The translations under genes and the position numbers were made by a program. A DNA stretch of 64,000 nt from Cherax quadricarinatus (Eukaryota > Arthropoda > Malacostraca > Decapoda > Parastacidae). The notes under the pieces are model-generated. The model searched no databases. It saw only the letters and a program-made list of their open reading frames with translations, and was not told the origin of the DNA. Shown piece by piece: positions 43,601 to 54,584 of this stretch. Numbering within the stretch: the stretch's first letter is position 1; the number at the start of each line of letters is the position of its first letter. The stretch spans positions 24,435,845-24,499,844 of the forward strand of contig NC_091323.1 of NCBI RefSeq assembly GCF_038502225.1, in the 5' to 3' direction.

Positions 43601-44080
43601 TGATTCATGCCATATGAGTTTTGTAATTAAATCTATAGAGAAAATGTTCTGGTATTGTTAATAATACCAGTACATATGTCTACAATTTATTTAATCTTAC
43701 CCTTTCCAAAAGAGGTAAATTGTATCATACAAAACATTATCAGACAGTAAAAAATGTTACGGAAATTCTACACCTGAACTGTCACATGCTCTCTAAAACA
43801 CTTCCTACGATTTACTATAAATTTCTGGGCTGTGTTTTGTGGCACATCTAAATAGCTCCTTAATGTCATCTGAATCTTTCCTGCTGTTTACTTGTCTTCT
43901 TAGTATGTTTCATAAAACACTTTCTTACCATTCTCTCTAGTACTCGTTTCACATGCCTATACATTCTCCCTAGATTTTTCCCATTTTTTTCAGTACCTCT
44001 TTATAACTAACTCATATTACATGTACATACTCGTACAGTGCATGTATGTATTTTGTATAATAGTGTAAATTTTTTTGCAG

Positions 44081-44344
44081 CTGAATCTCATAGGACCACA
44101 TTGGTTTGATGCTTTCCTTAAGAAAGTTGTGCGACATTATCTTGGCTGTTTGAGCACCTATGGCAATGTTAGACGAGGAAGCAAAAGGTGGAGTGAGAGA
44201 AGCATGCATAGCATCAGACGTAGTACTAAGAGTGCTAAAATTAACACCAATAATAACAAGAGCAACAGACTTAATATTAATGATAAAGACTACAGCACCA
44301 GTTGTAGTACTAGTAGCAGCAGTGGAAGTAGCGTTGAAAGTGAG
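44081..44344 (+). CDS. UNC13-like gene, exon g (basic Ser/Asn-rich linker)
   Basis: Acceptor ttttttgcag, donor gag|gtaaga, 264 bases in phase 0. It begins LNLIGPHWFDAFLKKVVRHY (a helix likely equivalent to the first helix after C2A), then turns into low-complexity sequence: basic RRGSKRWSERSMHSIRRSTK, Asn-rich INTNNNKSNRLNIND and a Ser run ending SSSSGSSVESE. The low-complexity part probably loops out of the fold and is rich in possible phosphorylation sites (inference). Confidence 0.85.
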
Positions 44345-44399
44345 GTAAGAAAAGAATTTGTTGAATTTATTTAATTTATTGTACAGCAATTTGTTTTTC

Positions 44400-44870
44400 T
44401 CTTGCCACACTGGTCATTGCCCACCAAGGTAGGATGACTCATATAAGGAAATATTCACCAATATTCATTCAGTTACTATCTTGCCAGTAATGTGCAGACC
44501 TCACACTTGGAACAACCCTCTGAACTAGAACACTTTCACCTCCAGGTAATAGGTTAATAGACAGCAACCACCCTGGGAGGTACTACTGTCATATGAAATG
44601 GAAGCCTGTTAATAGTTTGACTTTGTGTTTCCTTCCCTCTTCAGGATACGGTACTATGTACCCCAAACGGCACTACTTACACTATACCACTCTAATCTAC
44701 CCTTGCCTCACGAGGCTCCTCCCTCAGCTGCAGAGTTTTTGAGCCTTATGTATGTACTGCTCGCTTAAATGTTTCAATGCAAGCACTTGGTCTATGCATC
44801 TCCTAACATTTGTAATCTTCCTAGTGCCTTGGCAATCGTTTCTGTCTTACCCTTAAACCTTTCAATACTA
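44400..44870 (-). mobile_element. Mosaic of small retroelement scraps
   Basis: 44400-44545 is a diverged RTE 3' tail (cttgccacactggtcattgc). 44545-44625 is a piece of the RTE-derived short element (plus strand: agacagcaaccaccctggga). 44643-44712 is CR1/Jockey-like (plus strand, peptide IRYYVP). 44735-44870 is a diverged internal RTE piece (minus). Boundaries approximate. Confidence 0.55.
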
Positions 44871-47754
44871 TTTTTATTTTATTATCACACAGGCTGATTC
44901 CCACCAAGGCAGGGTGGCCCGAAAAAGAAAAACTTTCACCATCATTCACTCCATCACTGTCTTGCCAGAAGGGTGCTTTACACTACAGTTTTTAAACTGC
45001 AACATTAACACCCCTCCTTCAGAGTGCAGGCACTGTACTTCCCATCTCCAGGACTCAAGTCCGGCCTGCCGGTTTCCCTGAACCCCTTCATAAATGTTAC
45101 TTTGCTCACACTCCAACAGCACGTCAAGTATTAAAAACCATTCGTCTCCATTCACTCCTATCAAACACGCTCACGCACACCTGCTGGAAGTCCAAGCCCC
45201 TCGCACACAAAACCCCCTTTACCCCTTCCCTCCAACCTTTCCTAGGCCGACCCCTACCCCGCCTTCTTTCCACTACAGACTGATACACTCTTGAAGTCAT
45301 TCTGTTTCGCTCCATTCTCTCTACATGTCCGAACCACCTCAACAACCCTTCCTCAGCCCTCTGGACAACAGTTTTGGTAATCCCGCACCTCCTCCTAACT
45401 TCCAAACTACAAATTCTCTGCATTATATTCACACCACACATTGCCCTCAGACATGACATCTCCACTGCCTCCAGCCTTCTCCTCGCTGCAACATTCATCG
45501 CCCATGCTTCACACCCATATAAGAGTGTTGGTAAAACTATACTCTCATACATTCCCCTCTTTGCCTCCAAGGACAAAGTTCTTTGTCTCCACAGACTCCT
45601 AAGTGCACCACTCACCCTTTTCCCCTCATCAATTCTATGATTCACCTCATCCTTCATAGACCCATCCGCTGACACGTCCACTCCCAAATATCTGAATACA
45701 TTCACCTCCTCCATACTCTCTCCCTCCAATCTGATATCCAATCTTTCATCACCTAATATTTTTGTTATCCTCATAACCCTACTCTTTCCTGTATTCACTT
45801 TTAATTTTCTTCTTTTGCACACCCTACCAAATTCATCCACCAATCTCTGCAACTTCTCTTCAGAATCTCCCAAGAGCACAGTGTCATCAGCAAAGAGCAA
45901 CTGTGACAACTCCCACTTTGTGTGATTCCTTATCTTTTAACTCCACGCCTCTTGCCAAGACCCTCGCTTTTACTTCTCTTACAACCCCATCTATAAATAT
46001 ATTAAACAACCATGGTGACATCACACATCCTTGTCTAAGGCCTACTTTTACTGGGAAATAATCTCCCTCTTTCCTACATACTCTAACTTGAGCCTCACTA
46101 TCCTCGTAAAAACTCTTCACTGCTTTCAGTAACCTACCTCCTACACCATACACCTGCAACATCTGCCACATTGCCCCCCTATCCACCCTGTCATACGCCT
46201 TTTCCAAATCCATAAATGCCACAAAGACCTCTTTAGCCTTATCTAAATACTGTTTACTTATGTGTTTCACTGTAAACACCTGGTCCACACACCCCCTACC
46301 TTTCCTAAAGCCTCCTTGTTCATCTGCTATCCTATTCTCAGTCTTATAATTCTTTCAATAATAACTTTACCATACACTTTACCAGGTATACTCAACAGAC
46401 TTATCCCCCTATAATTTTTGCACTCTCTTTTGTCCCCTTTGCCTTTATACAAAGGAACTATGCATGCTCTCTGCCAATCCCTAGGTACCTTACCCTCTTC
46501 CATACATTTATTAAATAATTGCACCAACCGCTCCAAAACTATATCCCCACCTGCTTTTAACATTTCTATCTTTATCCCATCAATCCCGGCTGCCTTACCC
46601 CCTTTCATTTTACCTACTGCCTCACGAACTTTCCCCACACTCACAACTGGCTCTTCCTCACTCCTACAAGATGTTATTCCTCCTTGCCCTATACACGAAA
46701 TCACAGCTTCCCTATCTTCATCAACATTTAACAATTCCTCAAAATATTCCCTCCATCTTCCCAATACCTCTAACTCTCCATTTAATAACTCTCCTCTCCT
46801 ATTTTTTACTGATGAATCCATTTGTTCTCTAGGCTTCCTTAACTTGTTAATCTCACTCCAAAACTTTTTCTTATTTTCAACAAAATTTGTTGATAACATC
46901 TCACCCACTCTCTCATTTCCTCTCTTTTTACATTGCTTCACCACTCTCTTAACTTCTCTCTTTTTCTCCATATACTCTTCCCTCCTTGCATCACTTCTAC
47001 TTTGTAAAAACTTCTCATATGCTAACTTTTTCTCCCTTACTACTCTCTTTACATCATCATTCCACCAATCGCTCCTCTTCCCTCCCGCACCCACTTTCCT
47101 GTAACCACAAACTTCTGCTGAACACTCTAACACTACATTTTTAAACCTACCCCATACCTCTTCGACCCCATTGCCTATGCTCTCATTAGCCCATCTATCC
47201 TCCAATAGCTGTTTATATCTTTCCCTAACTGCCTCCTCTTTTAGTTTATAAACCTTCACCTCTCTCTTCCCTGATGCTTCTATTCTCCTTGTATCCCATC
47301 TACCTTTTACTCTGTGTAGCTACAACTAGAAAGTGATCTGATATATCTGTGGCCCCTCTATAAACATGTACATCCTGAAGTCTACTCAACAGTCTTTTAT
47401 CTACCAATACATAATCCAACAAACTACTGTCATTTCGCCCTACATCATATCTTGTATACATATTTATCCTCTTTTTCTTAAAATATGTATTACCTATAAC
47501 TAAACCCCTTTCTATACAAAGTTCAATCAAAGGGCTCCCATTATCATTTACACCTGGCACCCCAAACTTACCTACCACACCCTCTCTAAAAGTTTCTCCT
47601 ACTTTAGCATTCAGGTCCCCTACCACAATTACTCTCTCACTTGGTTCAAAGGCTCCTATACATTCACTTAACATCTCCCAAAGTCTCTCTCTCTCCTCTG
47701 CATTCCTCTCTTCTCCAGGTGCATACACGCTTATTATGACCCACTTCTCGCATC
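44868..47754 (-). mobile_element. RTE-clade LINE, older subfamily, 5'-truncated
   Basis: Minus strand, from within the endonuclease (47754) to the 3' tail (44868). Compared with the young copies the protein is about 80% similar by eye, and the 3' end is different (ccaccaaggcagggtggccc, no acggccgacttgttg). It is the source subfamily of the fragments at 8437-9150, 12428-12505 and 41030-41908. Confidence 0.88.
45124..47728 (-). pseudogene. RTE LINE endonuclease/reverse transcriptase, broken
   Basis: Open pieces in order: 47728-47300 (endonuclease: MYAPGEE, VVGDLNAKVG, LLDYVLVDKR, ISDHFLVVAT), 47259-46327 (linker and start of reverse transcriptase: KAAGIDGIKIEMLKAGG, CIVPLYKGKGDKRECKNYRG), 46288-45887 (FMDLEKAYDRVDRGAMWQM, LRQGCVMSPWLFNIFIDG) and 45909-45124 (LLFADDTVLLGD through the C-terminal tail). 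Small indels near 47310, 46340 and 45930 separate them. Confidence 0.87.
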
Positions 47755-48505
47755 AATACTATTTGCCAAAAAGACTAGTCTGTACTGAATTGTGCAGTTA
47801 CACTGTTTTCTTCCAACTGGGGTTTCCACTAGTCCCTACTTATGAGATGGATTGGCTCACTGTCAAAGCAAGAATTGGATCTAGCCTCAGTTTATTAAGA
47901 TTTAAAGTTAGTCAGCTCTTATAAAGCTGCTCCTATTCCCATATACTATGATTTTTTTGTAAATGTAATTGAAAAAGTGCATCCAAAATTAGTGTGTGGA
48001 AAGGCCTTCATTGTACATACTGTATATGCTATTCACTTGGGATGCTCTTTTTCAATCACCTTTACATAAAATCAGATGATATAGAGGAACTTTTTTAGAG
48101 CTTAATGAGCTTAAAGAGCCCAAGTATCTTGCTGATATGCTTGTATCTTTTACAGACCCCTTTAGATGGATTGAGCCTTGTGTTGTTGGGGATAAGTCAT
48201 TTGCAGAAACAAGTTTTTCTGATGTAGCTCGTTGATTATTAAGCAAGTGGCCAGAGTTTAAGAGCCAAGAATCTGTTCATGTTTTCAAGTCTTAACTGAC
48301 AGCATATCTCTTTTCCAGAGTTTATGAGCCTAATGATCTTAGTGTCACTCTTTAATATGAACTTTAGTATTTATTTTTCATCATTGTTGCATTTATGGCT
48401 TCCTGCAAGTCCCCATGAAATTCTTAAACATCCAAGGACTGAAGAATAAAAAATCTCAAATTATTTATTATCCATTATATTCAACAGGGTTATCTCTTGT
48501 AATTC
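47755..48505. other. Intron sequence, no feature recognised
   Basis: No supported coding region. Some codon-like stretches around 48050-48300 are not open on either strand for a useful length. Confidence 0.35.
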
Positions 48506-48509
48506 TTGA

Positions 48510-48655
48510 TTTCTCTTGTCTCCTTTCCCCATGTATGAGGGGAACTATTCATGCTCTCTGCCAATCCTTAGGTACCTTCCCTTCTTTCATACATATATTG
48601 AGCAAATTCCAACAACTCTAACACTATACTATTCCCACCTGTTTTTAACATGTCT
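48510..48655 (-). mobile_element. RTE LINE internal scrap
   Basis: Minus-strand match to the region around motif KVPRDWQRACIVPLYKGKG (plus-strand text catgctctctgccaatcctt and aggtaccttcccttctttca). About 145 bp, strongly mutated. Confidence 0.7.
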
Positions 48656-48905
48656 TAATTCTAAATGTATTTTTTTGAGAGGTTTGGAAATGAGTGTTAT
48701 GTAATATAAAAGTTATGTATGCTATTTTTTGAGACTGGAGATGAAATTTTTCAGTCTAAGCCAATTTATTTAAAAAGTCTTTATTTGAATCAAATTCACT
48801 ATAATCTCTACTTATTCTGTGAATTTTATAATGGTGTATTGTCTTAATATACAGTAGTAATCCTTACACAAGCTAGCACTGTTCATATTATTTATTATCC
48901 AACAG

Positions 48906-49133
48906 GTAGAGTGGACCTTGCCTACACCATGGAATGGTAATCTTAGTAGCACTGCTCAGTCTCTTTTGGACCACTATGCTGCAACTCTCAATCTCGCACC
49001 ACCGACCACTCTGTTGTCATGGTGGAAGGTGTCTTCAGAGTTTTTTATCATAGACCAGTTTTTCCTTGGTAAATTGTTAAAGGATATACAAGGTTACATG
49101 AAAGAAAAGAGGTATTCTGAGGAGGAGATTCAG
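48906..49133 (+). CDS. UNC13-like gene, exon h (helical region)
   Basis: Acceptor tatccaacag, donor cag|gtaaga, 228 bases in phase 0, 76 residues: VEWTLPTPWNGNLSSTAQSL, LDHYAATLNLAPPTTLLSWW, then KVSSEFFIIDQFFLGKLLKD and an acidic helix ending EEEIQ. W-x-G-x-L-S-x-x-A-x-x-L-L-x-x-H/Y is the conserved start of the helical Munc13 region in Munc13-4 and BAIAP3 proteins. Confidence 0.9.
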
Positions 49134-49334
49134 GTAAGATTTTGTATTACAAATATAAAATTTCTCATATTTTACAGTGATTGTCTTAAGGTATTCTCCA
49201 GTATATTTAAAAATTTCCCACCCATTGGTGGTGTAAAATAGTGGTACTGAAGTCCCCAAAATAAAAATGATAATGCAGCTTAAAGGTAGGTTCCCAATTG
49301 TACAAGAATGATATACAATACCAACAAGAAGAAA

Positions 49335-49516
49335 TTAAGACACATACAACATCTGGGTATCTTTATTGTAGACGTTTCGCCATCCAGTGGCTTTATCAAT
49401 ACAAATTCCAGGACATAATTTGAAGACAATAGAACTATATACAGAAGATGAGGTAATCAGTCCCTCAGCCTTGGAGTTGGTGTGAAGTGCACTGTAGTCA
49501 TGGAGGTTCTCCATGA
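49335..49516 (-). mobile_element. Penelope/retrozyme-like terminus with hammerhead-like motif
   Basis: On the minus strand, 49400-49360 reads ttgataa - gccactggatggc hairpin - gaaacgtctac - aataaagatacccag. The hairpin and the GAAA box are intact; the CUGAUGA box reads UUGAUAA. The outer sequence (cccagatgttgtatgtgtct on minus) is a relative of the edge repeat at 10768-11095. Truncated at the right by a MITE. Confidence 0.6.
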
Positions 49517-49519
49517 CTA

Positions 49520-49816
49520 CCATCCGACTTACGACTTACTCCGACTTACAGCCTGCTCGACATATGACCACTCGACTTACGACCATGTTTTGTATGCCAA
49601 ATTTCTGGGAAATAAACAACTGTTTGTGCTGTACACAGTGTTTATCCTAAACCTTACAGTATAAAATACAGTACTAACAGCATGAAAAGTAAAGTAAAAA
49701 ATGAAATGCCAAAATAAAACAGCTGGATGTTGATATCCAGTAGTAAGGTTCGACTTGTGTCCATTTTGACTTACGACCGGTTGGTCGGAACCAAGCTTGG
49801 TCGTAAGTCGGATGGT
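49520..49816. mobile_element. MITE, 297 bp, mariner-type
   Basis: TA at 49518-49519 and 49817-49818. Ends ccatccgacttacgac and its complement gtcgtaagtcggatgg are perfect inverted repeats of 16 bp. The interior also has gactta/taagtc repeats (tcgacttacgaccatg; ttgacttacgaccggtt). No coding capacity. A different family from the cagtgg-type MITEs. Confidence 0.88.
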
Positions 49817-49925
49817 AGGTGTATTTGATAGTGAAAAAAAGACTGTTTTGCTTTACAGCGATAGCCCGGAACCTAACCTGTTGTATAAGTGAGATGCTCC
49901 TTTATGTTCTGTCTTCCATCAAGTT

Positions 49926-50883
49926 CTTTCGTTCAACACACCGGCCGGATCCCACCAAGGCGGGGTGGCCCAAAAGGAAAAACGAAAGTTTCTCCTTCTA
50001 CATTTAGTAATATGTACAGGAGAAGGGGTTACTAGCCCTTTGCTCCTGGCATTTTATTCGCCTCTTACAACACGCATGGCTTATGGAGGAAGAATTCTGT
50101 TCCACTTCCCCATGGAGATAAGAGGAAATAAACAAGAACAAGAACTAGAAAGAAAATAGAAGAAAACCCAGAGGGGTGTGTATATATATGCGTGTACATG
50201 TATATGTCCTAGGTAGTAGGTTGGTAAACAGCAACCGCCCAGGGAGGTACTACCATCCTGCCAAATGAGTGTACAACGTAAGCCTGTAATTTTTACATGA
50301 TGGTAGGATTGCTGGTGTCTGTCTGTCTCATAAACATGCAAGATTTCAGGTACGTCTTGCTACTTCTACTTGCACTTAGATCACACTACACATACATGTA
50401 CAAGCATATATATTCACACACACCCCTCTGGGTTTTCTTCTATTTTCTTACTAGTTCTTGTTCTTGTTTATTTCCTCTTGCCTCCATGGGGAAGTGGAAC
50501 GGAATTCTTCCTCCGTAAGCCATGCGTGTTGTAAGAGGCGACTAAAATGCCAGGAGCAAGGGGGCTAGTAACCCCTTCTCCTGTATATATTACTAAATGT
50601 AAAAGGTAAAAGGAGAAACTTTTGTTTTTTCCTTTTGGGCCACCCTGCCTCGGTGGGATACGGCCGGTGTGTTGAAAGAAAGAGGAAGACACGTATGTGT
50701 AGTGTGACTTAAGTGTAAGTAGAAGTAGCAAGATGTACCTGACATCTTGCATGTTTGAGACAGAAAAAAGACACCAGCAATCCTACCATCATGTAAAACA
50801 ATTTCAGGTTTCCATTTTACACTCGCTTGGCAGGACGGTAGTACCTCCCTGGGCGGTTGCTGTCTACCAACCTACTACCTACA
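49926..50883 (-). mobile_element. RTE-derived short element, copy 6, split by copy 7
   Basis: A minus-strand copy whose halves lie at 49926-50206 (tail and inner leader) and 50690-50883 (outer leader). The 12-bp target duplication ttccatcaagtt (49914-49925 and 50884-50895) brackets both halves, proving that they belong together. Confidence 0.9.
50212..50688 (+). mobile_element. RTE-derived short element, copy 7, nested in copy 6
   Basis: A plus-strand copy of the same family inserted in the opposite direction into copy 6. From gtagtaggttggtaaacagc to cggtgtgttgaaagaaagag. The join of leader to tail is the same as in copy 4 (36054-36523). Confidence 0.9.
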
Positions 50884-52311
50884 TTCCATCAAGTTAGGGT
50901 GATTAAAAAAAAAAAGTGGGACCCCCGTATCCATTGGGGATGCATTCCAAGGACATGCCATGGTTACCAATATTGTGGATACTAGTAAACCCTGTATATA
51001 AGCCCTGTACATGCCTGTTACAGTGGTCCCTCGTTTTTCATAGTTAATCCGTTCCTGGAGTTGCTACTATTATCGAAATCTACGATTTGCGAATCAATTT
51101 TCCCCATAAGAAATAATGTAAATACAATTAATCCGTTCCTAACACCCAGAAGTATTAAAACAAAAAAAATTTTTACATGAAATATAGATGTAGTACATAA
51201 ACAATACAATGGGAAATGATGAATGAAACATTAACAGCATAACACTTACCTTTATTGGAGATTCTTCTTAGTGTATGGGAGACTGGAGGAGGAGAGAGAT
51301 TGGATTGTTTACAGTTTGGAAGGGGAATCCCCTTCCATCAACACCTCAGGTACCAATTGCTTTTCTGGGGTTGCTTCTCTTCTCTGTTTCTTAATGCCAC
51401 TAGGACCACCTTGAGAGTCACTGGAGTCCTGTCTCGCAAAATAACTGTGGAGAGAGCTCTGTTTCTGGCGTCTCTTAAACACTTCCCTAAAATGGCCCAA
51501 GGCTGTCACTGTACATGTTGCCAACATGGCTTGCAACAACCTTGTCAGGGTGATGTTTCTCCATAAAGCTTTCCATCTTACCCCACATAGCAAAAATCTC
51601 TTTAATTTCTGAAGAAGGCACCTTCTTCCATCTCTCTTCCTCCTCCTTTGCAGCAAGATTCTGAGCTGCGATCTGTTGCTGTTCCTGCTGAAGCTCTTGC
51701 AGCTCCTCAGTGGTGAGCTCTTCGTTGTGGTCTTCCACCAATTCTTCCACATCCTCCAAACTCACATCCAACCCCATGGAACTCCCCAGTGCCACAATTG
51801 ATTTAACAACAGACATAGGCTCATCAGGGTCAGTCCCAAACCCTTCAAAATCCCTCTTGTCGACACAATCTGGCCACAATTTTCTCCAGGCAGAGTTCAA
51901 AGTCCTGGTAGTCACTCCTTCCCAAGCCATACCTATAAGGGTTATGTAATGGAGGATGCTGAAGTGTTCTCTCCAAAATTCCCTTAGGGTCAAGGGAGTG
52001 TCTGTGGTCACAGTCAAGCACCTGTGAAACATTGCTTTTGTGTAGACTTTTTTAAAGTTTGCAATGACCTGCTGGTCCATGGGCTGGAGGAGAGGAGTGG
52101 AGTGGTATTCGGGGGGCAAGAACTTTACTGTGATGAACCCAAACTCCTCAAAAATTAGGTCATCCAAGTTTGGAGGATGAGCAGGTGCATTGTCCATTAC
52201 TAGCAGGCACTTGAGATCCAATTTCTTTTCCAGGAGGTAATTCTTCACACTAGGGCCAAACACTTCATTGAACCACTCGACGAAAATTTCCCTCGTGACC
52301 CATGCCTTACT

Positions 52312-52989
52312 AAACCATACCCCCGGCCGGGATTGAATCCGCGGTCATAGTCTCAAAACTCCAGCCCGTTGCGTTAGCCACTAGACCAGCTAGCCACAAT
52401 AAGATTCATCCAACTAGGTATATTTCTACACCATAGGAAGGTTAGCACAGGCACCATTGTGACCACAAATGCAAGTTTTACAGACGAATCTCCAGCTAGC
52501 GTGGCCGTGACGAACTCTAGCTCAAGTCCCTTCACTGCCGTCAACATGACTCAAGAAATCATAATGACACGATTGCAAACAAACCATACCCCCGGCCGGG
52601 ATTGAACCCGCGGTCATAGTCTCAAAACTCCAGCCCGTCACGTTAGCCACTAGACCAGCTAGCCACAATAAGATTCATCCAACTAGGTATATTTCTACAC
52701 CATAGGAAGGTTAGCACAGGCACCACGGCAGTGAAGGGACTTGAGCTAGAGTTTGTCACGGCCACGCTAGCTGGAGATTCATCTGTAAAAACTTTCATTT
52801 GTGGTCACAGTGGTGCCTGTGCTAACCTTCCTATGGTGTAGAAATATACCTAGTTGGATGAATCTTATTGTGGCTAGCTGGTCTAGTGGCTAACGCGACG
52901 GGCTGGAGTTTTGAGACTCTATGACCGCGGGTTCAATCCCGGTCGGGGGTATGGTTTGTTTGCAATCGTGTCATTACGATTTCTTGAGT
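52312..52989. mobile_element. tRNA-like tandem and inverted composite insertion
   Basis: Bounded by catgccttact at 52301-52311 and 52990-53000 (11-bp target duplication). It has three units: a full 269-bp unit on the minus strand (52312-52580), a second minus unit in tandem cut at 52725, and a plus-strand unit (52726-52989) whose start and end are shifted along the repeat relative to the first. Each unit has a tRNA-like part with an A-box-like tggtctagtggctaac and a B-box-like gggttcaatcccgg. No coding capacity. Confidence 0.8.
52870..52952 (+). other. tRNA-like module in the plus-strand unit
   Basis: A-box-like ctggtctagtgg (about 52879-52890) and B-box-like gggttcaatccc (about 52929-52940), with a possible anticodon arm ggagt...actct between. 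The acceptor stem and T stem do not pair cleanly by eye, and the module is repeated in the neighbouring units, so I treat it as a tRNA-derived SINE part, not a working tRNA gene. Confidence 0.5.
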
Positions 52990-54584
52990 CATGCCTTACT
53001 ATTAGATTTCCAAAACACACACAATTTACTCTTCATAACATTGTTTTTCCTTAACACTTTGGGATTTTCAGAATGGTACACTAGTAATGGCTTCACTTTG
53101 AAATCCCCACTAGCATTAGCACAGAACATGAGCGTCAGCCTGTCTTTCATAGGCTTGTGTCCTGGCATTGCCTTTTCCTCCTGTGTAATGAAGGTCCTCT
53201 TTGGTATTTTCTTCCAAAAGAGGCCCGTTTCATCACAATTGAACACTTGTTCAGGTTTCAGTCCTTCACTGTTTATGTACTCCTTGAATTCATGCACATA
53301 CTTTTCAGCCGCCTTGTGGTCTGAACTGGCAGCCTCACCATGCCTTACCACACTGTGTATGCCAGTACGGTTCTTAAATCTCTCAAACCAACCTTTGCTG
53401 GCCTTAAATTCACTCACATCACCACTATTTGCAGGAAATTTCTTTACCAGATCGTTGTGCAACTGCCTAGCCTTTTCACAAATAATCGAACTCATAAGAG
53501 TATCTCCTGCTAATTCTTTCTCATTTATCCACATCAATAATAACTTCTTAACCTCTTCGAGTACTGGTGATCTCATTTTTGTCAGCATAGTTACCCCCTT
53601 TGCAACAACAGCATCCTTGATTTCCTTTTTCTTGGCCACTATGGAACATGGTTGTGTAGGGTTTTTTATACATCCTGGCCAGTTCGGCCACACTTGTGCC
53701 ACTTTCATATTGTTCATTGGTGTTTTTCTTAAATTCAATTGTATTTCTCACCTTCTTTACCACAGGCTTGGCACTAGGAGCTTTCTTTGGAGCCATGGTA
53801 GCTTATTTAGTACTTGCAAGCACTAAAATGAGTGGAATATTATGAAATATTTCGTAGGAGCACGTGAGGGGACCTTCGCTCACTGGTAAACAATGCCAGA
53901 CTGGCTGGGTAGGGAGGCCGCCCCGGCTCACACCGTGCGTATGCGTCCCGGACGAACTACTATTCGTGAGTCAACCTATGATTAGCGAGCCCATGTTTAT
54001 AAGAAAATATCCCTATGATTTCCGAAATATATGATTCCCGAGAACTACGAAAAGCGAGGGACCACTGTATAAAGTTCAATTGATAAATTATGCACAATAA
54101 GGGAAGAATTATCACTTATTCACTGACGGGCACTTCATGGTTTCTCTTAGGCTTTGAAGAACTGCCAGATTTTCTACTTTTCCATTATTATACAAGATAA
54201 AGAGGTATTTTTAGTCCACAGTAAACCGTGGATCACCGAAACCATGAATACCAAATCCGTGGATATGGGGGTTCTACTGTATGTTCACACAAACATCACA
54301 TTTCAAATTACCTGAATTACTGCTCGGTCAGAACTTAGTGCTTGTCTACATAGTACTTATTTTAATAAAATGCTGTTGTATTAATATTAAAAAATAGTAC
54401 GTACATGGTTTTACCTGAGTTCACGCACTGTAAAAGTATTAAAATAGTTGCTCAGGCTTGAAAACTTTCGTGTTCTAAGATTTATATGGCCAGGGGGAAA
54501 AAACATTGCTGACTGGTTCCATACAGCATATGTGATAATGGCCCTCTTCATCTTAACAGAAGACTGACCCACATCTATTAGCTG

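Larger units (their letters stand above)
51300..53796 (-). pseudogene. Tigger transposase, interrupted
   Basis: Order on the minus strand: N-terminal HTH (53796-53548, MAPKKAPSAKPVVKKVRNTI), second HTH and start of the catalytic core (53738-52989: IICEKARQLHNDLVKKFPAN, FNCDETGLFWKK), insertion, then the rest of the core (52263-51487: LLVMDNAPAHPPN, PLLQPMDQQVIANF) and the acidic C-terminus (51752-51309). The three catalytic Asp codons survive. A frameshift near 53650 and the 678-bp insertion after KAW disable the gene. Confidence 0.87.
51021..54067 (-). mobile_element. Tigger-type transposon with a 678-bp internal insertion
   Basis: TA at 51019-51020 and 54068-54069. Inverted repeats cagtggtccctcgtttttc and gcgagggaccactg. 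Without the insertion at 52312-52989 and one copy of its duplication it is about 2.36 kb. The coding strand is minus. Confidence 0.92.
50914..54279. mobile_element. TA-flanked DNA element (about 320 bp) split by a Tigger
   Basis: Left arm 50914-51018 starts agtgggacccccgtatcc. The right arm 54070-54279 ends ggatatgggggttctactg, with TA at 54280-54281. The ends are inverted repeats. The arms flank the Tigger at 51021-54067 with a TA duplication, so the Tigger inserted into this element. No coding capacity. Confidence 0.75.

Noticed and set aside
46418..47104. 228-codon open frame on the plus strand
   Set aside because: Antisense of the RTE linker and reverse-transcriptase region. Ser/Leu/Pro-rich shadow of the real minus-strand gene.
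52870..52952. Functional tRNA gene
   Set aside because: A- and B-box-like parts are present, but the arms do not pair cleanly and the module is repeated inside a mobile composite; a tRNA-derived SINE part is the better reading.
52921..53826. 301-codon open frame on the plus strand
   Set aside because: Antisense of the Tigger transposase, beginning in the tRNA-like insertion. No domain.
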